This document shows positions 51,242 to 60,800 of a DNA stretch of 64,000 nt, one piece after another (within the stretch, counting starts at the first letter, position 1; each line of letters begins with the position of its first letter). Source of the stretch: Halobacteriales archaeon YIM A00010 (lineage in GTDB: Archaea; Halobacteriota; Halobacteria; Halobacteriales; Haloarculaceae); the NCBI GenBank assembly GCA_025041175.1, contig JAKCFJ010000001.1, positions 2,125,526 through 2,189,525 of the forward strand. Reading direction: 5' to 3'. The notes under the pieces were generated by a model, which ran no database searches, was not told the origin of the DNA, and saw nothing but the letters and a program-made list of their open reading frames with translations. A program made the translations under genes and the position numbers.

Positions 51242-53569
51242 TTACTCTCGGACGGATTCGAGCAGGAGCTTCTGTTCGACGCGTTTGACCTCGTGTTGGA
51301 CATCCCTGACGGCGTCGATGTTGGCGCTGATAGAACTGATGCCGGTGTTGACGAGATACCGAACCATCCGTGGTTTCGAGCCGGCTTGGCCACAGATGCT
51401 CGTGTCCACACCGTTTTCGCGGCAGGTTTCGATGGTATCACCGATGAGCTTGAGCACCGCGGGGTGGAGTTCGTCGAATCGGTTGGCGACGTTCTCGTTG
51501 TTCCGATCGACCGCCAGCGTGTACTGGGTGAGATCGTTCGTGCCAAAGGAAGCAAAGGAGATGCCAGCGTCGGCCATCTCCTCGACACACAGCGCGCTCG
51601 CGGGCGTTTCGATCATCACGCCCCATGTCCGCGTGCTCGGATCGATGCCCACGTCTTTCATGATACCCTTCGCCCGGTAAACGTCCTCGGCGTCGTTCAC
51701 GAGGGGGAACATGATCTCGACGTTGTCGTACCCCATATCGAACAGCCGCCGGAACGCTTCGAGTTCGTGTTCGAACACGTTCGGCCGGTCGAGGCTCCGC
51801 CGGATGCCCCGGTAGCCGAGCATTGGATTGTGTTCGTCCGGTTCGTCCGCGCCGCCTTTCAGCTGTCGGAACTCGTCGGTGGGCGCGTCGAGAGTCCGAA
51901 CGCGGACGGGTCGTGGGTAGAACTCGTCGGCCACGCCACGAACGCCGCTGACGATCTCTTCGATGTACTCGTCAGCACTGTGGTCGCTGATGTACCGCTC
52001 GGGCGTTTTGTCGGTCGAGAGGATCATGTGCTCCAGCCGGAGCAGTCCGACGCCGTCGGCCCCCGTGACGGCGGCACGGTGTGCGGCGTCGGGGATAGAG
52101 ACGTTCACCTTCACCTCCGTCGCCGTCATCGGTTTCACGGGGCTCTGTGGTTTGACGTCCTCGTGTGGCTCCCGCTCGTCGGGCTCCTCGGTCGCGCCCT
52201 CCTCGACGGTACCCTTATCGCCGTCGATCGTGATGACCTGTCCGTCGCTGATCTGGGTGGTTGCCCCGCCGGAACCGACGACGGCAGGCACACCCAGCTC
52301 CCGCGAAACGATGGCAGCGTGGGAGGTCATCCCGCCCTCGTCGGTGATGATCCCCGCCGCGCGCTTCATCGCCGGCACCATGTCCGGCGTCGTCATCTCG
52401 GTGATGATGATGTCGCCCTCTCCGATCTTGTCGAGCTGATCGAGCTTCGTTACGATCTGGGCCGGTCCCGAGGCGACGCCCGGACTCGCACCGAGTCCTT
52501 TCAGCAACACGTCGCTGCGCTGTTCCTGTTGGAGACCGCCTCCGTCCGTTGCCTCGGCCTGAGCGGTCGTATCCTCAGTGATCGTCGTGATCGGCCGCGA
52601 TTGGAGCATGAACACTTCACCGCTAACGATCGCCCACTCCACGTCCTGGGGTGTGCCGTAGTGGTCTTCGACACGCCGTCCCAGCTCGGTGAGACGGGTG
52701 ATCTCCTCGTCGGTCAACACGCGCTCGGTGCGCTTCTCGTCGGGAACCTCCCGTTCGACTGTTTCGCCCGTTTCGGGATCCTTGACGTGCATCGCCTTCT
52801 TGTCGGCGATCGTCACGGTCGTCGTCTCGGCGGTCGAGGGATCGACGACGTAGTTGTCCGGCGAGACCGATCCGGAAACGACGGCCTCACCCAGCCCCCA
52901 CGCGGCTTCGACGATGATCTGATCGTCGCCGGTCGAGGGGTGGCTGGTGAACATGACGCCGCTTTTCTCCGCGTCGACCATCTCCTGGACGACGACAGCG
53001 ATGTCCACTATGTCGTGGTCGAACCCCTGCTCCTCGCGGTAGTAGATCGCCCGCTTCGTGAACAGCGACGCCCAACACTGTTTCACCCGGTCGAGCAGTG
53101 CCTCGCGAGTGATGTTCAAAAACGTCTCCTGCTGGCCCGCGAAGCTTGCATCCGGCAGGTCCTCCGCCGTCGCCGAGGACCGAACCGCAACGAACGCCTC
53201 GCTATCACCGGACTGCGTCCGGTTATCCGAGGAACGTTGTTCCTCGCTATCGCCGTCGTCCAGGTCGTCGTAGGCCTCGACGATCCCCGACGCGATCTCC
53301 TCGGGGAGCTCGGTGTCGAGGATGAGCTCCTCGGCCGTTTGCTCGGCGTCGGCCAGCGCCGAGGAGTCGTCCGGATCGATGTCGACCGCCTCGAACAGCT
53401 CCTCTTCGATCCCCGTCTGCTCGATGAACGATCGATACGTTCCCGCCGTTACCACGAATCCCGGCGGTACGGGAAGCCCTGCACCCGTGAGTTCGCCGAG
53501 CGACGCCCCTTTCCCACCGACGGAATCGAGGTCATCCGACCCGATCGTATCCAGCCAGAGTACAGCCAT
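51242..53569 (-). CDS. ppsA: phosphoenolpyruvate synthase
   Basis: A 775-residue gluconeogenic enzyme making PEP from pyruvate and ATP. Order: ATP-grasp-like N-terminal domain with GGKGASLGEL and FVAVRSSATAEDLPDASFAGQQETFLN; swivelling domain with the phosphorylated His in GGMTSHAAIVSRELG (about residue 416); PEP/pyruvate TIM barrel ending FASFGTNDLTQYTLAVDRN and the C-terminal SICGQAG. Residues about 108-121 are an in-frame double palindrome between the helix EAYDDLD and the strand FVAVRSS. A long complementary frame on the other strand is a GC-driven shadow. It lies downstream of the VapBC operon. Confidence 0.94.
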   Translation of the reverse strand: MAVLWLDTIGSDDLDSVGGKGASLGELTGAGLPVPPGFVVTAGTYRSFIEQTGIEEELFEAVDIDPDDSSALADAEQTAEELILDTELPEEIASGIVEAYDDLDDGDSEEQRSSDNRTQSGDSEAFVAVRSSATAEDLPDASFAGQQETFLNITREALLDRVKQCWASLFTKRAIYYREEQGFDHDIVDIAVVVQEMVDAEKSGVMFTSHPSTGDDQIIVEAAWGLGEAVVSGSVSPDNYVVDPSTAETTTVTIADKKAMHVKDPETGETVEREVPDEKRTERVLTDEEITRLTELGRRVEDHYGTPQDVEWAIVSGEVFMLQSRPITTITEDTTAQAEATDGGGLQQEQRSDVLLKGLGASPGVASGPAQIVTKLDQLDKIGEGDIIITEMTTPDMVPAMKRAAGIITDEGGMTSHAAIVSRELGVPAVVGSGGATTQISDGQVITIDGDKGTVEEGATEEPDEREPHEDVKPQSPVKPMTATEVKVNVSIPDAAHRAAVTGADGVGLLRLEHMILSTDKTPERYISDHSADEYIEEIVSGVRGVADEFYPRPVRVRTLDAPTDEFRQLKGGADEPDEHNPMLGYRGIRRSLDRPNVFEHELEAFRRLFDMGYDNVEIMFPLVNDAEDVYRAKGIMKDVGIDPSTRTWGVMIETPASALCVEEMADAGISFASFGTNDLTQYTLAVDRNNENVANRFDELHPAVLKLIGDTIETCRENGVDTSICGQAGSKPRMVRYLVNTGISSISANIDAVRDVQHEVKRVEQKLLLESVRE
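53207..53245 (-). repeat. in-frame double-palindrome element, copy 2 (inside ppsA)
   Basis: On the coding strand: GAGGAAC-AAC-GTTCCTC, GGATA, ACCGGAC-GCA-GTCCGGT; geometry 7-3-7, 5, 7-3-7, as in zntA. Aligned codon by codon with the zntA copy, five stem positions change on both sides so that pairing is kept. The encoded residues EEQRSSDNRTQSGD align with EAHSASSSRMQSDD. It lies in a surface loop. Confidence 0.85.
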
Positions 53570-53674
53570 TGCGTATTCGAAGGGTCGACAAGGCCAATAA
53601 AGAACCTTCCGACCGACGCGAATAGAATTAACTCGAATCTGGGTTGTCGATTATTGAACCAAGGAGAAGATACG

Positions 53675-54148
53675 TCACGGCCGCACGGAGAGGTCGGGAA
53701 AATACGTCCTGTAAAAGCCCGTATCGAACGACACCAATGCTTCGGTGTCCGTCACAGCGTGGCCGCCGATCAGGAAGTCCGCCGCGATATGCTGGCGGGG
53801 CGTCAACTCGCGGTCGCACTCGGGACACCTCGCTGTCCGTTGGGTACCACACTCGGGGCATTGGAGACAATCCGGCCGACGATCGATGTACGTATCGAAC
53901 GCCTCGCCGCTACGGAACAACGCTTCTGAGGAAGGATGTGCCACATCGATGCTCAGATCGGCGAGAAAGGTGTTCAGTGCTTCACTGGTTTCGAACTGTC
54001 CATCGGCGGCGGTTTCAGCATACACGATCGGCGTGATGACGACCAGTCCCTCTGTGTAGGCGTCACGGAGCGCTCGTTCAGCCGCGTCGGCATGGCGGTC
54101 GTCGTGCAGCAGCGCGAGCAACGCGTTCGTATCGACGGCGGTCGTCAT
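53675..54148 (-). CDS. vapC: VapC-type PIN toxin with inserted zinc ribbon
   Basis: A 157-residue PIN nuclease. Acidic residues appear in VDTNALLALLHDD, YAETA, ADFLIGGHA and the final SFDTGFYRTYFP, as in VapC toxins that cleave RNA. Unusually, a four-cysteine ribbon (CPECGTQRTARCPECDREL) is inserted between the third helix and the IAADFLIG block. The start overlaps the antitoxin stop (ATGA), the standard VapBC arrangement. Confidence 0.88.
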   Translation of the reverse strand: MTTAVDTNALLALLHDDRHADAAERALRDAYTEGLVVITPIVYAETAADGQFETSEALNTFLADLSIDVAHPSSEALFRSGEAFDTYIDRRPDCLQCPECGTQRTARCPECDRELTPRQHIAADFLIGGHAVTDTEALVSFDTGFYRTYFPDLSVRP

Positions 54149-54432
54149 TGCTCACCGATCGTCCCGTCGGCGTCCGTCGCGTTATCGCCGGTCTCTCGGG
54201 GGTACTCCCCGCGCAGGCGGCGCATCCGCTCGGGCATGGTCGCCTCCGTCTCGGCGATGCCACGATACTTCTCGAAGGGGTCTGTGCCTTCGTCGGTCGT
54301 TGGAGCGTCCTTTTGGATGACGTAGCCCTCGGCTGTCTTTTCGAAGACCACTTCGTCGCCGGGCTTGATTCCCATCGCCTCGCGGACGGCCTTTGGGATC
54401 GTTACTTGCCCTTTTGTCGTGACGGATGGCAT
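54145..54432 (-). CDS. vapB: VapB antitoxin, AbrB/MazE-type DNA-binding domain
   Basis: A 95-residue antitoxin. The N-terminal swapped-hairpin domain reads SVTTKGQVTIPKAVREAMGIKPGDEVVFEKTAEGYVIQK, typical of AbrB/SpoVT; the acidic, disordered C-terminal half should wrap the toxin active site. It likely represses its own promoter, which lies in the AT-rich DNA just before the start. It is the first gene of the vapBC pair. Confidence 0.92.
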   Translation of the reverse strand: MPSVTTKGQVTIPKAVREAMGIKPGDEVVFEKTAEGYVIQKDAPTTDEGTDPFEKYRGIAETEATMPERMRRLRGEYPRETGDNATDADGTIGEQ

Positions 54433-54841
54433 GGCGTACAGTATTACATTATAGCCATTACTCTAAAAGCATTACCCCACTCGTCGCGGTGTGCTGGGTG
54501 GTAGAGGTGGTCTCCCTCTCTGAAAACGGTAAAATGCACTGGGTGATGTCCTGTATGGAATCTGATTCTGTCCCCGTGGCACAAACAATACCGAATAGAA
54601 GAATCGTTTGAACCGTTGGTTTGCTTCGGCTTGGACAGGGGGGAGGCCAAGCGATATGTGCGCATGCTCTATTTGCCAGTTGGTTCAGTGGAAGCCGAGT
54701 GAAATCAGCGCATAGGAATGGTTCTTTGACATTCTCATTACCGTGGGCTAGTTGAGAAACACCGCTCCGACGTAGATGGCAAACCAGGTGTACAGCCCTC
54801 TCTGGCAATTCTTATCCGTGGGGGGAGGTGAGACACCCGGT
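54433..54841. other. intergenic region with vapBC promoter
   Basis: About 410 bases between divergent genes. The first 40 bases carry an AT-rich stretch (GTATTACATTATAG) that is the likely vapBC promoter/operator. Beyond that I see short weak frames on both strands but nothing supported. Confidence 0.45.
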
Positions 54842-55534
54842 ATGAGCGATCTTCCCGAGGAATTCAACTGCACGATCACCACCTGGGAGTACATCTACAG
54901 CCTCTGTCGGGACGTGTCACAGCAGATCAAGGGGGATTCCTTCGAGCCGGACGTCATCGTGGCATTGGCGCGCGGGGGGTGGTTCGCCGGTCGGTGTCTC
55001 TGTGATTTCATCGGGTTGGACGATCTCGCCAGCCTCAAGATGGAACACTACGTCGGAACGGCCCAGAAAGCCGGCGAGCCACAGGTCCGGTATCCGATGC
55101 CGGAGGGCAGCGTGGAGGGAAAGGACGTGCTCATCATCGACGACATCGCCGACACGGGCGGCTCGATCCACCACGCCGAGGAGTACGTCACCGACCGGAA
55201 TCCCGGCGAGGTCCGGACGGCGACGCTCCAACTGCTGGGAACGAGCGAGTTCGAGCCGGATTTCGTTGGCGAGCGCCTCGAGGAATGGGCGTGGGTGGTC
55301 TACCCGTGGAACTTCATCGAGGACATGATCGACCTCATCGGCGGCGTGATGGACAAAGCCGAGGCAGAAACGTTCACCCGCCACGACATCCGGCACCTCC
55401 TCCGGGAGTACCACCGGATCGACCGCATCGAGATGGAGATTGCACAGCCCGACCGGCTCGGGGAGGTGCTCGAGGAGATGGAGCGACGGGAACTCCTCCA
55501 ACGCACCGACGACGCGTGGCGACAGCTCGACTGA
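54842..55534 (+). CDS. phosphoribosyltransferase with C-terminal helical domain
   Basis: A 230-residue protein. Residues about 10-170 form a type I PRTase fold with the PRPP motif VLIIDDIADTGGS and the PPi loop region VALARGGWFAGR. A helical domain follows (MIDLIGGVMDKAEAETFTRHDIRHLLREYH and a Glu-rich tail). The family in haloarchaea is annotated as a purine PRTase or HGPRTase-like protein; no purine operon is adjacent, so substrate is open. The type I repeat element begins two bases past its stop. Confidence 0.87.
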   Translation: MSDLPEEFNCTITTWEYIYSLCRDVSQQIKGDSFEPDVIVALARGGWFAGRCLCDFIGLDDLASLKMEHYVGTAQKAGEPQVRYPMPEGSVEGKDVLIIDDIADTGGSIHHAEEYVTDRNPGEVRTATLQLLGTSEFEPDFVGERLEEWAWVVYPWNFIEDMIDLIGGVMDKAEAETFTRHDIRHLLREYHRIDRIEMEIAQPDRLGEVLEEMERRELLQRTDDAWRQLD

Positions 55535-55535
55535 T

Positions 55536-55742
55536 CTACTGTCGGACGGAGTCACAGACTGAGACGGACTATCCAGCTGCTGTCTGGCAGGTCACCAGCA
55601 GCCGATATTCATACTGTCGATCATGGATATTTGAACACTCGATGGCCTGTTCAGTCAGGAAATTACTCCATGCTCCCGAAAACGCCACTGTCGAGTCACG
55701 TGATTATGACCGACAGTATCAATCATCTCTGTCCGACAGTAG
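55536..55742. repeat. MITE-like element, type I copy C interrupted by a nested type II element
   Basis: Outer ends CTACTGTCGGAC (55536) and GTCCGACAGTAG (55731-55742) with the core GGTCACCAGCAG match copies A and B. A 109-110-bp insert sits inside at 55611-55719, beginning ATACTGTCGATCATG and ending ATGACCGACAGTAT, which restores the copy B alignment when removed. The insert is a second inverted-repeat element related to 61796-61907. Confidence 0.8.
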
Positions 55743-55791
55743 CACACCTGAAAGACCCGGTACGTTAGTAGGGCTAGCCCGTACCCCCGGT

Positions 55792-56637
55792 ATGACGCTC
55801 GGATTCATCGGCGGAAGCGGAATCTACGAGTCGCTCGACATCGAAAGCCCCCACAAAAAGCGCGTGGAGACGCCGTTCGGCGATCCGAGCGCGCCGATCA
55901 CACTGGGGACGCTGTTGGGCACCGAGATCGCGTTCCTGCCGCGACACGGACAGCACCACGAGTACTCCCCGACGGAGGTCCCCTACCGCGCGAACATCCA
56001 CGCGCTCAAACAGCTCGGCGTCGACCGAATCCTTTCGAGCAACGCCGTCGGCAGCCTCCGGGAGGAGCTGTCTCCCCGAACGCTCGTGGTCCCGGATCAG
56101 ATCTTCGATCGAACCCGCCACCGCCAGCCGACGTTTTTCGAGGACTACGTCGTTCACACGAGCTTCGCCCAGCCGTACTGCCCCCACATGACCGCACACC
56201 TGGGTGCGTGCGGGGAGGCGACCGACGCGACAGTTGCCGAAGGGGGAACGTACGTCTGTATCGAAGGCCCGCAGTTCTCGACCCGCGCCGAAAGCGAGTT
56301 CTACCGCGCAAACGACTGGGACGTGATCGGCATGACCGCTATTCCGGAGGCGAAGCTCGCGCGCGAGGCCGAGCTGTGTTACGCCACTGTCACGGGCGTC
56401 ACCGACTACGACGTGTGGAAAGAAGACGCCCAAGTCACACTCCAGGAAGTGCTCGACAACGCCGCTGCCAACGAACAGGCCATCAAACGACTCGTCGAAC
56501 GCGCGATCGAAACGCTACCAGAAGAACGCGACTGTGACTGCCAACGAGCGCTCGCGGGCGCGATCAACACCCCGAGCGAGGCGATCCCCGAGGAAACGAA
56601 ACGACAGACCGAGCTGCTCGTTGGAGAATATCTGTAA
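55792..56637 (+). CDS. mtnP: S-methyl-5'-thioadenosine phosphorylase
   Basis: A 281-residue PNP/MTAP-family enzyme that splits methylthioadenosine (or inosine/guanosine-type nucleosides) with phosphate. Hallmarks: GFIGGSGIYES, FLPRHGQHHEYSPTEVPYRANIHALKQLGV, EGPQFSTRAESEFYR, the active-site VIGMTAIPEAKLAREAELCYATVTGVTDYDVW (MTAP-type MT..PE..LA.E). The C-terminus carries DCDC, a short Cys pair as in disulfide-bearing archaeal MTAP. Start MTLGFIGG at 55792. It is preceded by the repeat element, so its promoter lies in the short gap. Confidence 0.93.
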   Translation: MTLGFIGGSGIYESLDIESPHKKRVETPFGDPSAPITLGTLLGTEIAFLPRHGQHHEYSPTEVPYRANIHALKQLGVDRILSSNAVGSLREELSPRTLVVPDQIFDRTRHRQPTFFEDYVVHTSFAQPYCPHMTAHLGACGEATDATVAEGGTYVCIEGPQFSTRAESEFYRANDWDVIGMTAIPEAKLAREAELCYATVTGVTDYDVWKEDAQVTLQEVLDNAAANEQAIKRLVERAIETLPEERDCDCQRALAGAINTPSEAIPEETKRQTELLVGEYL

Positions 56638-56736
56638 GCGATTCTACACCAACCAACCGTCACCACCCGAAGATGAAAGCCCAGTGCCTCAACAGTTCCG
56701 ATCGCTCATCGTCCACGGAAACGAAGCCACGGATCG

Positions 56737-56838
56737 CTACGCGTCCTCCCGGACGTACATGAGCGCCTGGGCCAACTCCTTGGGATCGACACGCCCCTCC
56801 GTTTCCGCCAATCGTTCTTGGAGCCGGTCGGGTGTCAT
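56737..56838 (-). CDS. 33-residue small protein upstream of nothing obvious, unknown function
   Basis: A short frame reading MTPDRLQERLAETEGRV and DPKELAQALMYVREDA to a stop. The sequence is helical, has clean haloarchaeal codon use and a fully sensible composition despite being too short for most gene finders. It sits alone between mtnP and scpA. No domain is recognised. A conserved haloarchaeal microprotein is plausible. Confidence 0.5.
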   Translation of the reverse strand: MTPDRLQERLAETEGRVDPKELAQALMYVREDA

Positions 56839-56916
56839 GGTATGACATAGTTACCCATGGAACATAAATCTTACTCTATACTAAGTGGTGGTAATTTTCG
56901 GTATATGATTCGAATA

Positions 56917-57807
56917 TTAGTCAGCGACGGCCTCATCGGTCGCCGAGCCGGCGGTCGGGTCTCGTATCCAGAGGTCCCCGAAGAGTTCGTCCTGTTCGAG
57001 GCGGATCTGTCCCCGGTGAGCGAGAAAGAGGAGCGCGAGGAAGGTTTCGACGCGCGATCCGCCAGCCGCGTCGATCTCTGCGTACAGCACCTCATCCCGT
57101 CCGTGGTCGTACTGCTCACACAGCGCGCGATAGACGGTTTGGATAGTGGTTTCGATGTCTTCTCCGTGTGTCGTGCCGGTGACCTCGGTTTCGGATGGTT
57201 CGTCGTCCATCCGGAGATCGTCACCAGCGCGGTAATCGAGCGTTTGGGTCCCGCGGGTGAATCCGTGCGGGGAGTCGCTGGTGTCGTAGGTGCGCGATTC
57301 CTTCCAGTGTGAGCCGCGTTCGCGGTCCCTGAGTTCCCGAACGAGTTCGTCGAGCGTCTGGGGCACGCCGCGGGCGCGCTTGCGGTCGAGCCGCCGATCC
57401 ATCTCCTGTTCGAGCGCATCGAAGGGATCGGCTCCGTTCCCGGGAGCTGCTCCTGCGCCAGGGGCTGCCGGCTCTGCCCACTGGTGGAGATCCTCCTCCC
57501 ACTCGTCCTCCGGGTCGTCCGGTTCGTCCGCCTGGGTGAGTACCTCGCTTTTCATCCGCAACAAGACGCTGGCGTAAAACAGCGCCCGGCCGCCCGCCCG
57601 GAGATCCGACGAATCGAGCGCCCCGAGGAACTTGTCGGTGACGGCCACGATGTCGATGTTCCACGGTTCAATCTCCTCGTCCTCCGCGAGCTGGACGAGC
57701 AACTCGACCGGTTCGACCTCCTCGTCGGCTGATTCGTCCGCGTCGTCGGCGTCCCGCTGATCACCGCCGATGAGATCGATGGGGACGCCATCGACGTACT
57801 CAGTCAT
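56917..57807 (-). CDS. scpA: segregation/condensation protein ScpA
   Basis: A 296-residue kleisin-family subunit. The N-terminal domain has VELLVQLAEDEEIEPWNIDIVAVTDKFLGAL and ALFYASVLLRMKSEVL; the middle is an acidic/basic linker; the C-terminal winged helix ends VETFLALLFLAHRGQIRLEQDELFGDLWI. It bridges the SMC heads. The start overlaps the smc stop by eight bases, so the two are translated in a coupled way. scpB is not in the window. Confidence 0.93.
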   Translation of the reverse strand: MTEYVDGVPIDLIGGDQRDADDADESADEEVEPVELLVQLAEDEEIEPWNIDIVAVTDKFLGALDSSDLRAGGRALFYASVLLRMKSEVLTQADEPDDPEDEWEEDLHQWAEPAAPGAGAAPGNGADPFDALEQEMDRRLDRKRARGVPQTLDELVRELRDRERGSHWKESRTYDTSDSPHGFTRGTQTLDYRAGDDLRMDDEPSETEVTGTTHGEDIETTIQTVYRALCEQYDHGRDEVLYAEIDAAGGSRVETFLALLFLAHRGQIRLEQDELFGDLWIRDPTAGSATDEAVAD

Positions 57808-60800
57808 CCGCCGGCACCTCCTCCGGATCGGGATCACCCAGATCGATTCCGGTGACTGCGCTGATGTTGTTACCCTGCATAGTGACGCCGATAGCCCGTT
57901 CGGACCGTTCGAGCAGCGCCGACCGGTGTGAGACGACGACGAACTGGGCGTCACCGGCGAGTTCGTCGATGAGTTCGCCGACCGCGTCGGCGTTGGCCGC
58001 GTCCAGAAACGCGTCGACCTCATCCAGCGCGTAGAACGGCGCGGGGTTGTACCGCTGGATCGCAAAGATGAACGCGAGTGCTGTCAACGATTTCTCGCCG
58101 CCAGACATCGCCGCGAGCCGCTGGACCGGTTTGTCGCCGGGCTGGGCCTTCATCGTCAGGCCGCCCGCAAACGGATCGTCCTCGTCTTCGAGAAACAGCG
58201 TGCCCGAGCCGTCGGACAGCCGCGCAAAGATTTCCTCAAACTGCTCGTTGATCCCCGCATACGCGTCCATGAACGTCGATTTCTTTCTGGCCTCGAACTC
58301 CTCGATGCGGGTTTCGATGCCGTCTCGCTCTTCTATGAGCGTCTCTCGGCGCGTTTCGATCTCGGTCAGTTCCTCGGAAACGCGGTCGTACTCCTCGATA
58401 GCGAGCATGTTGACCGGTTCGAGCGCCTCCATCTCCCCCTCGAGGCGCTCAATCTCGCGTTCGAGTTCCCCGTGATCGGGGATCGCATCGGGATCGTACG
58501 AGCCGACCTGTTCGGACAGCTCATCGACCTCTCGTTGGAGCCGCGTTCGGCGCTCTTTGAGCGATTCGAGCCGGCTCTCGGTGCGCTCGACCGCGTCGTT
58601 TGCCGTCTCGTAGCTGTCCCGAGCGTCCTGAAGCTCCGATTTGAGCTCCGTTCGATCGTCTTTGAGGTCGGCCAGCTCTTCTTCCAGTTCGGCCACCTGC
58701 TCGTGTTTGCGTTCGAGGCGCGCTTCGTCGTCCTCGATCTCGTCTTCGAGGTCGGCGACGCGCCCGGTCGCGGTTGCGTGGCGTTCCTTCGCGGCTTCGA
58801 TCTCGTCTTCGAGGTCCGCGATCGTCTCCGCCGCGTACTCCCGTTCCAGCTTCAGTTCGTTGAGATCCTCGTCGATCCCCCGCATCTCGTCTTCGAGGTC
58901 CGCGATCGTTTCCCGGAACGATTCGGCGCGGTCGGTGAGTTCCGCGACGGCCGAAGACTGTAGCTCGGCCTCCAGATCGCTGATCTCCTCTTCGATCGCT
59001 TCGATCGTCGCCTCTTTCTCCGCGACCTCGTCTTCGATCGCCGTCATCTGTTCGCCCACCTCCTCACGCGCTTCTTCGATTTCCTCGATCTCGGTTTCTT
59101 TCTCCTCGATTTCGTCTTCGGTGGACTCGATGCGCTCGTCGATTTCCTCGATCTCGGCCCTGATGTCCCGCACCTGATCGGTCGCGTCGGATTGGCGCTC
59201 TCGGGCGTCGTCGAGGCGCGACTCGACCGATCGAAGCTCCTCACGAAGCGATCGCCGCCGGTCTTCGAGTTCGGTGATTCGCTCTGCGACCTGTTCGAGC
59301 CGGCTCGTGTCCGAGGAAAAAGAGTACCGGGTTCCGTTGTTCGAGCCGCCCGTCATCGCGCCGCTTTTCTCGACGAGATCCCCCCCGAGCGTAGCCATCC
59401 GAAACTCGCCCATCAGCTCGCGGGCGGTGTCAACGTCTTCGACGATCAGCGTGTCTCCCAGCACATACGCGAAGACACCGGCGTACTGGCGGTCGAAGTC
59501 GACGAGATTGTACGCGAAATCGACGATCCCCGTGTGGTCCGGACGAGAGGGAAGCGAACGGCGCTGCATCTTCGAGACCGGAAGAAAAGTGGCCCGACCC
59601 GCGTTGCGCGATTTGAGGTGTTCGATGCAGCGCTGTCCGACGCCGTCGTCGTCGACGACGACGTTGGCGAGCCGTCCGCCCGCCGCCGTCTCACACGCGA
59701 CCGCGTACCGACCGGAAACGCTCCCCAGCTGGCTGACAGTGCCGTGAACGCCGTCCAGCCCGCTGTTGAGAACGGTCGACACCGCACGTCCGTAGGAGCT
59801 ATCGCCGTCGTCGGCGCTCGCTTCGAGCTCGGCGTACTCCTGTTGGGTGGCGCTCAGCTCGTCTTCGACCTCGTCGATCTCTCCCTGAAGCTCGTATTTC
59901 TCGTCTCTGAGGTCGTTGACCGCCGACTGAATCGTGGCTTTGTTTTCCTCTGCGGCTTCGAGTTCCGACTCGACGTCCGTGCGCTCGGTTTGGAGTTCGG
60001 GGATCGACGCTTCGAGCGACTCGATCTCGTCTCGAAGGTCGCGCTGTTCGTTCGACCGGCGGCGAGCCGCATCTAGCAGCCGATCCTGCTCGCGCTGGCT
60101 GTCGTTTTTCTCTGATTTCGCCGCTTCGAGCCGGTCGCGCGCGTCGGACAGCTCCGTTTTCAGCCGCTCGTACTCGGTGTCGACCGCCTCGATCTCCGCT
60201 TCGACGTCGGCCAACTCCGATTCGTTCTCCTGAATCTCCGCTTTGGTCGAGGCCTTCTCGACCTTGTGGGCTTTGATCTGATCGGACAGCTCCTCGACCG
60301 CCTCCTGTTTCTGGTCGAGTTTTACGAACGCCTGGCTGCGCTTTCGTTCTGCCTCCTCCGCGCGTTCGGTTGCGGTGTCGATGGCGTTCTCCTTGCGGGC
60401 GATTTCGCCCTTGATCTCCTCGATCTCCTGTTTGACGCGCAGCTGTTCGTCCTCGCCGGTTCGTTCGATCTCGGCGTTCAGGTCCGCCAGATCCTCCTCG
60501 AGTCGGGTGACGGCGCGTTTCCGTTCCGAACGGGTTTTTCGGCGCTCGGTGAGCTTCCCCTCGGCGGCCTCGATCGTCTCTCGGGTCCCTGCGAGGCGGT
60601 CGCGTTTCTCTTCGAGCTCCGCGGCGGTGAGATACCCCTCGTACTCGGATTTCTCGTCTTTGAGCGTCTGATATTCGAGCGCAGTCTCCCGTTCGTCTTC
60701 CAACTGCTCGATCCGCTCGCGTTTCTCCTCGATCCGGAGATCGGCCTCCTCGACCCGCTCGCGGACCACGTCCAACTCCTCCATTGCGTCCGCTTTTCGC

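Noticed and set aside
51293..53929. 878-codon open frame on the plus strand opposite ppsA and vapC
   Set aside because: It is antiphase to two clearly homologous genes and has Arg/His/Asp-rich non-protein-like composition caused by GC bias at codon third positions.
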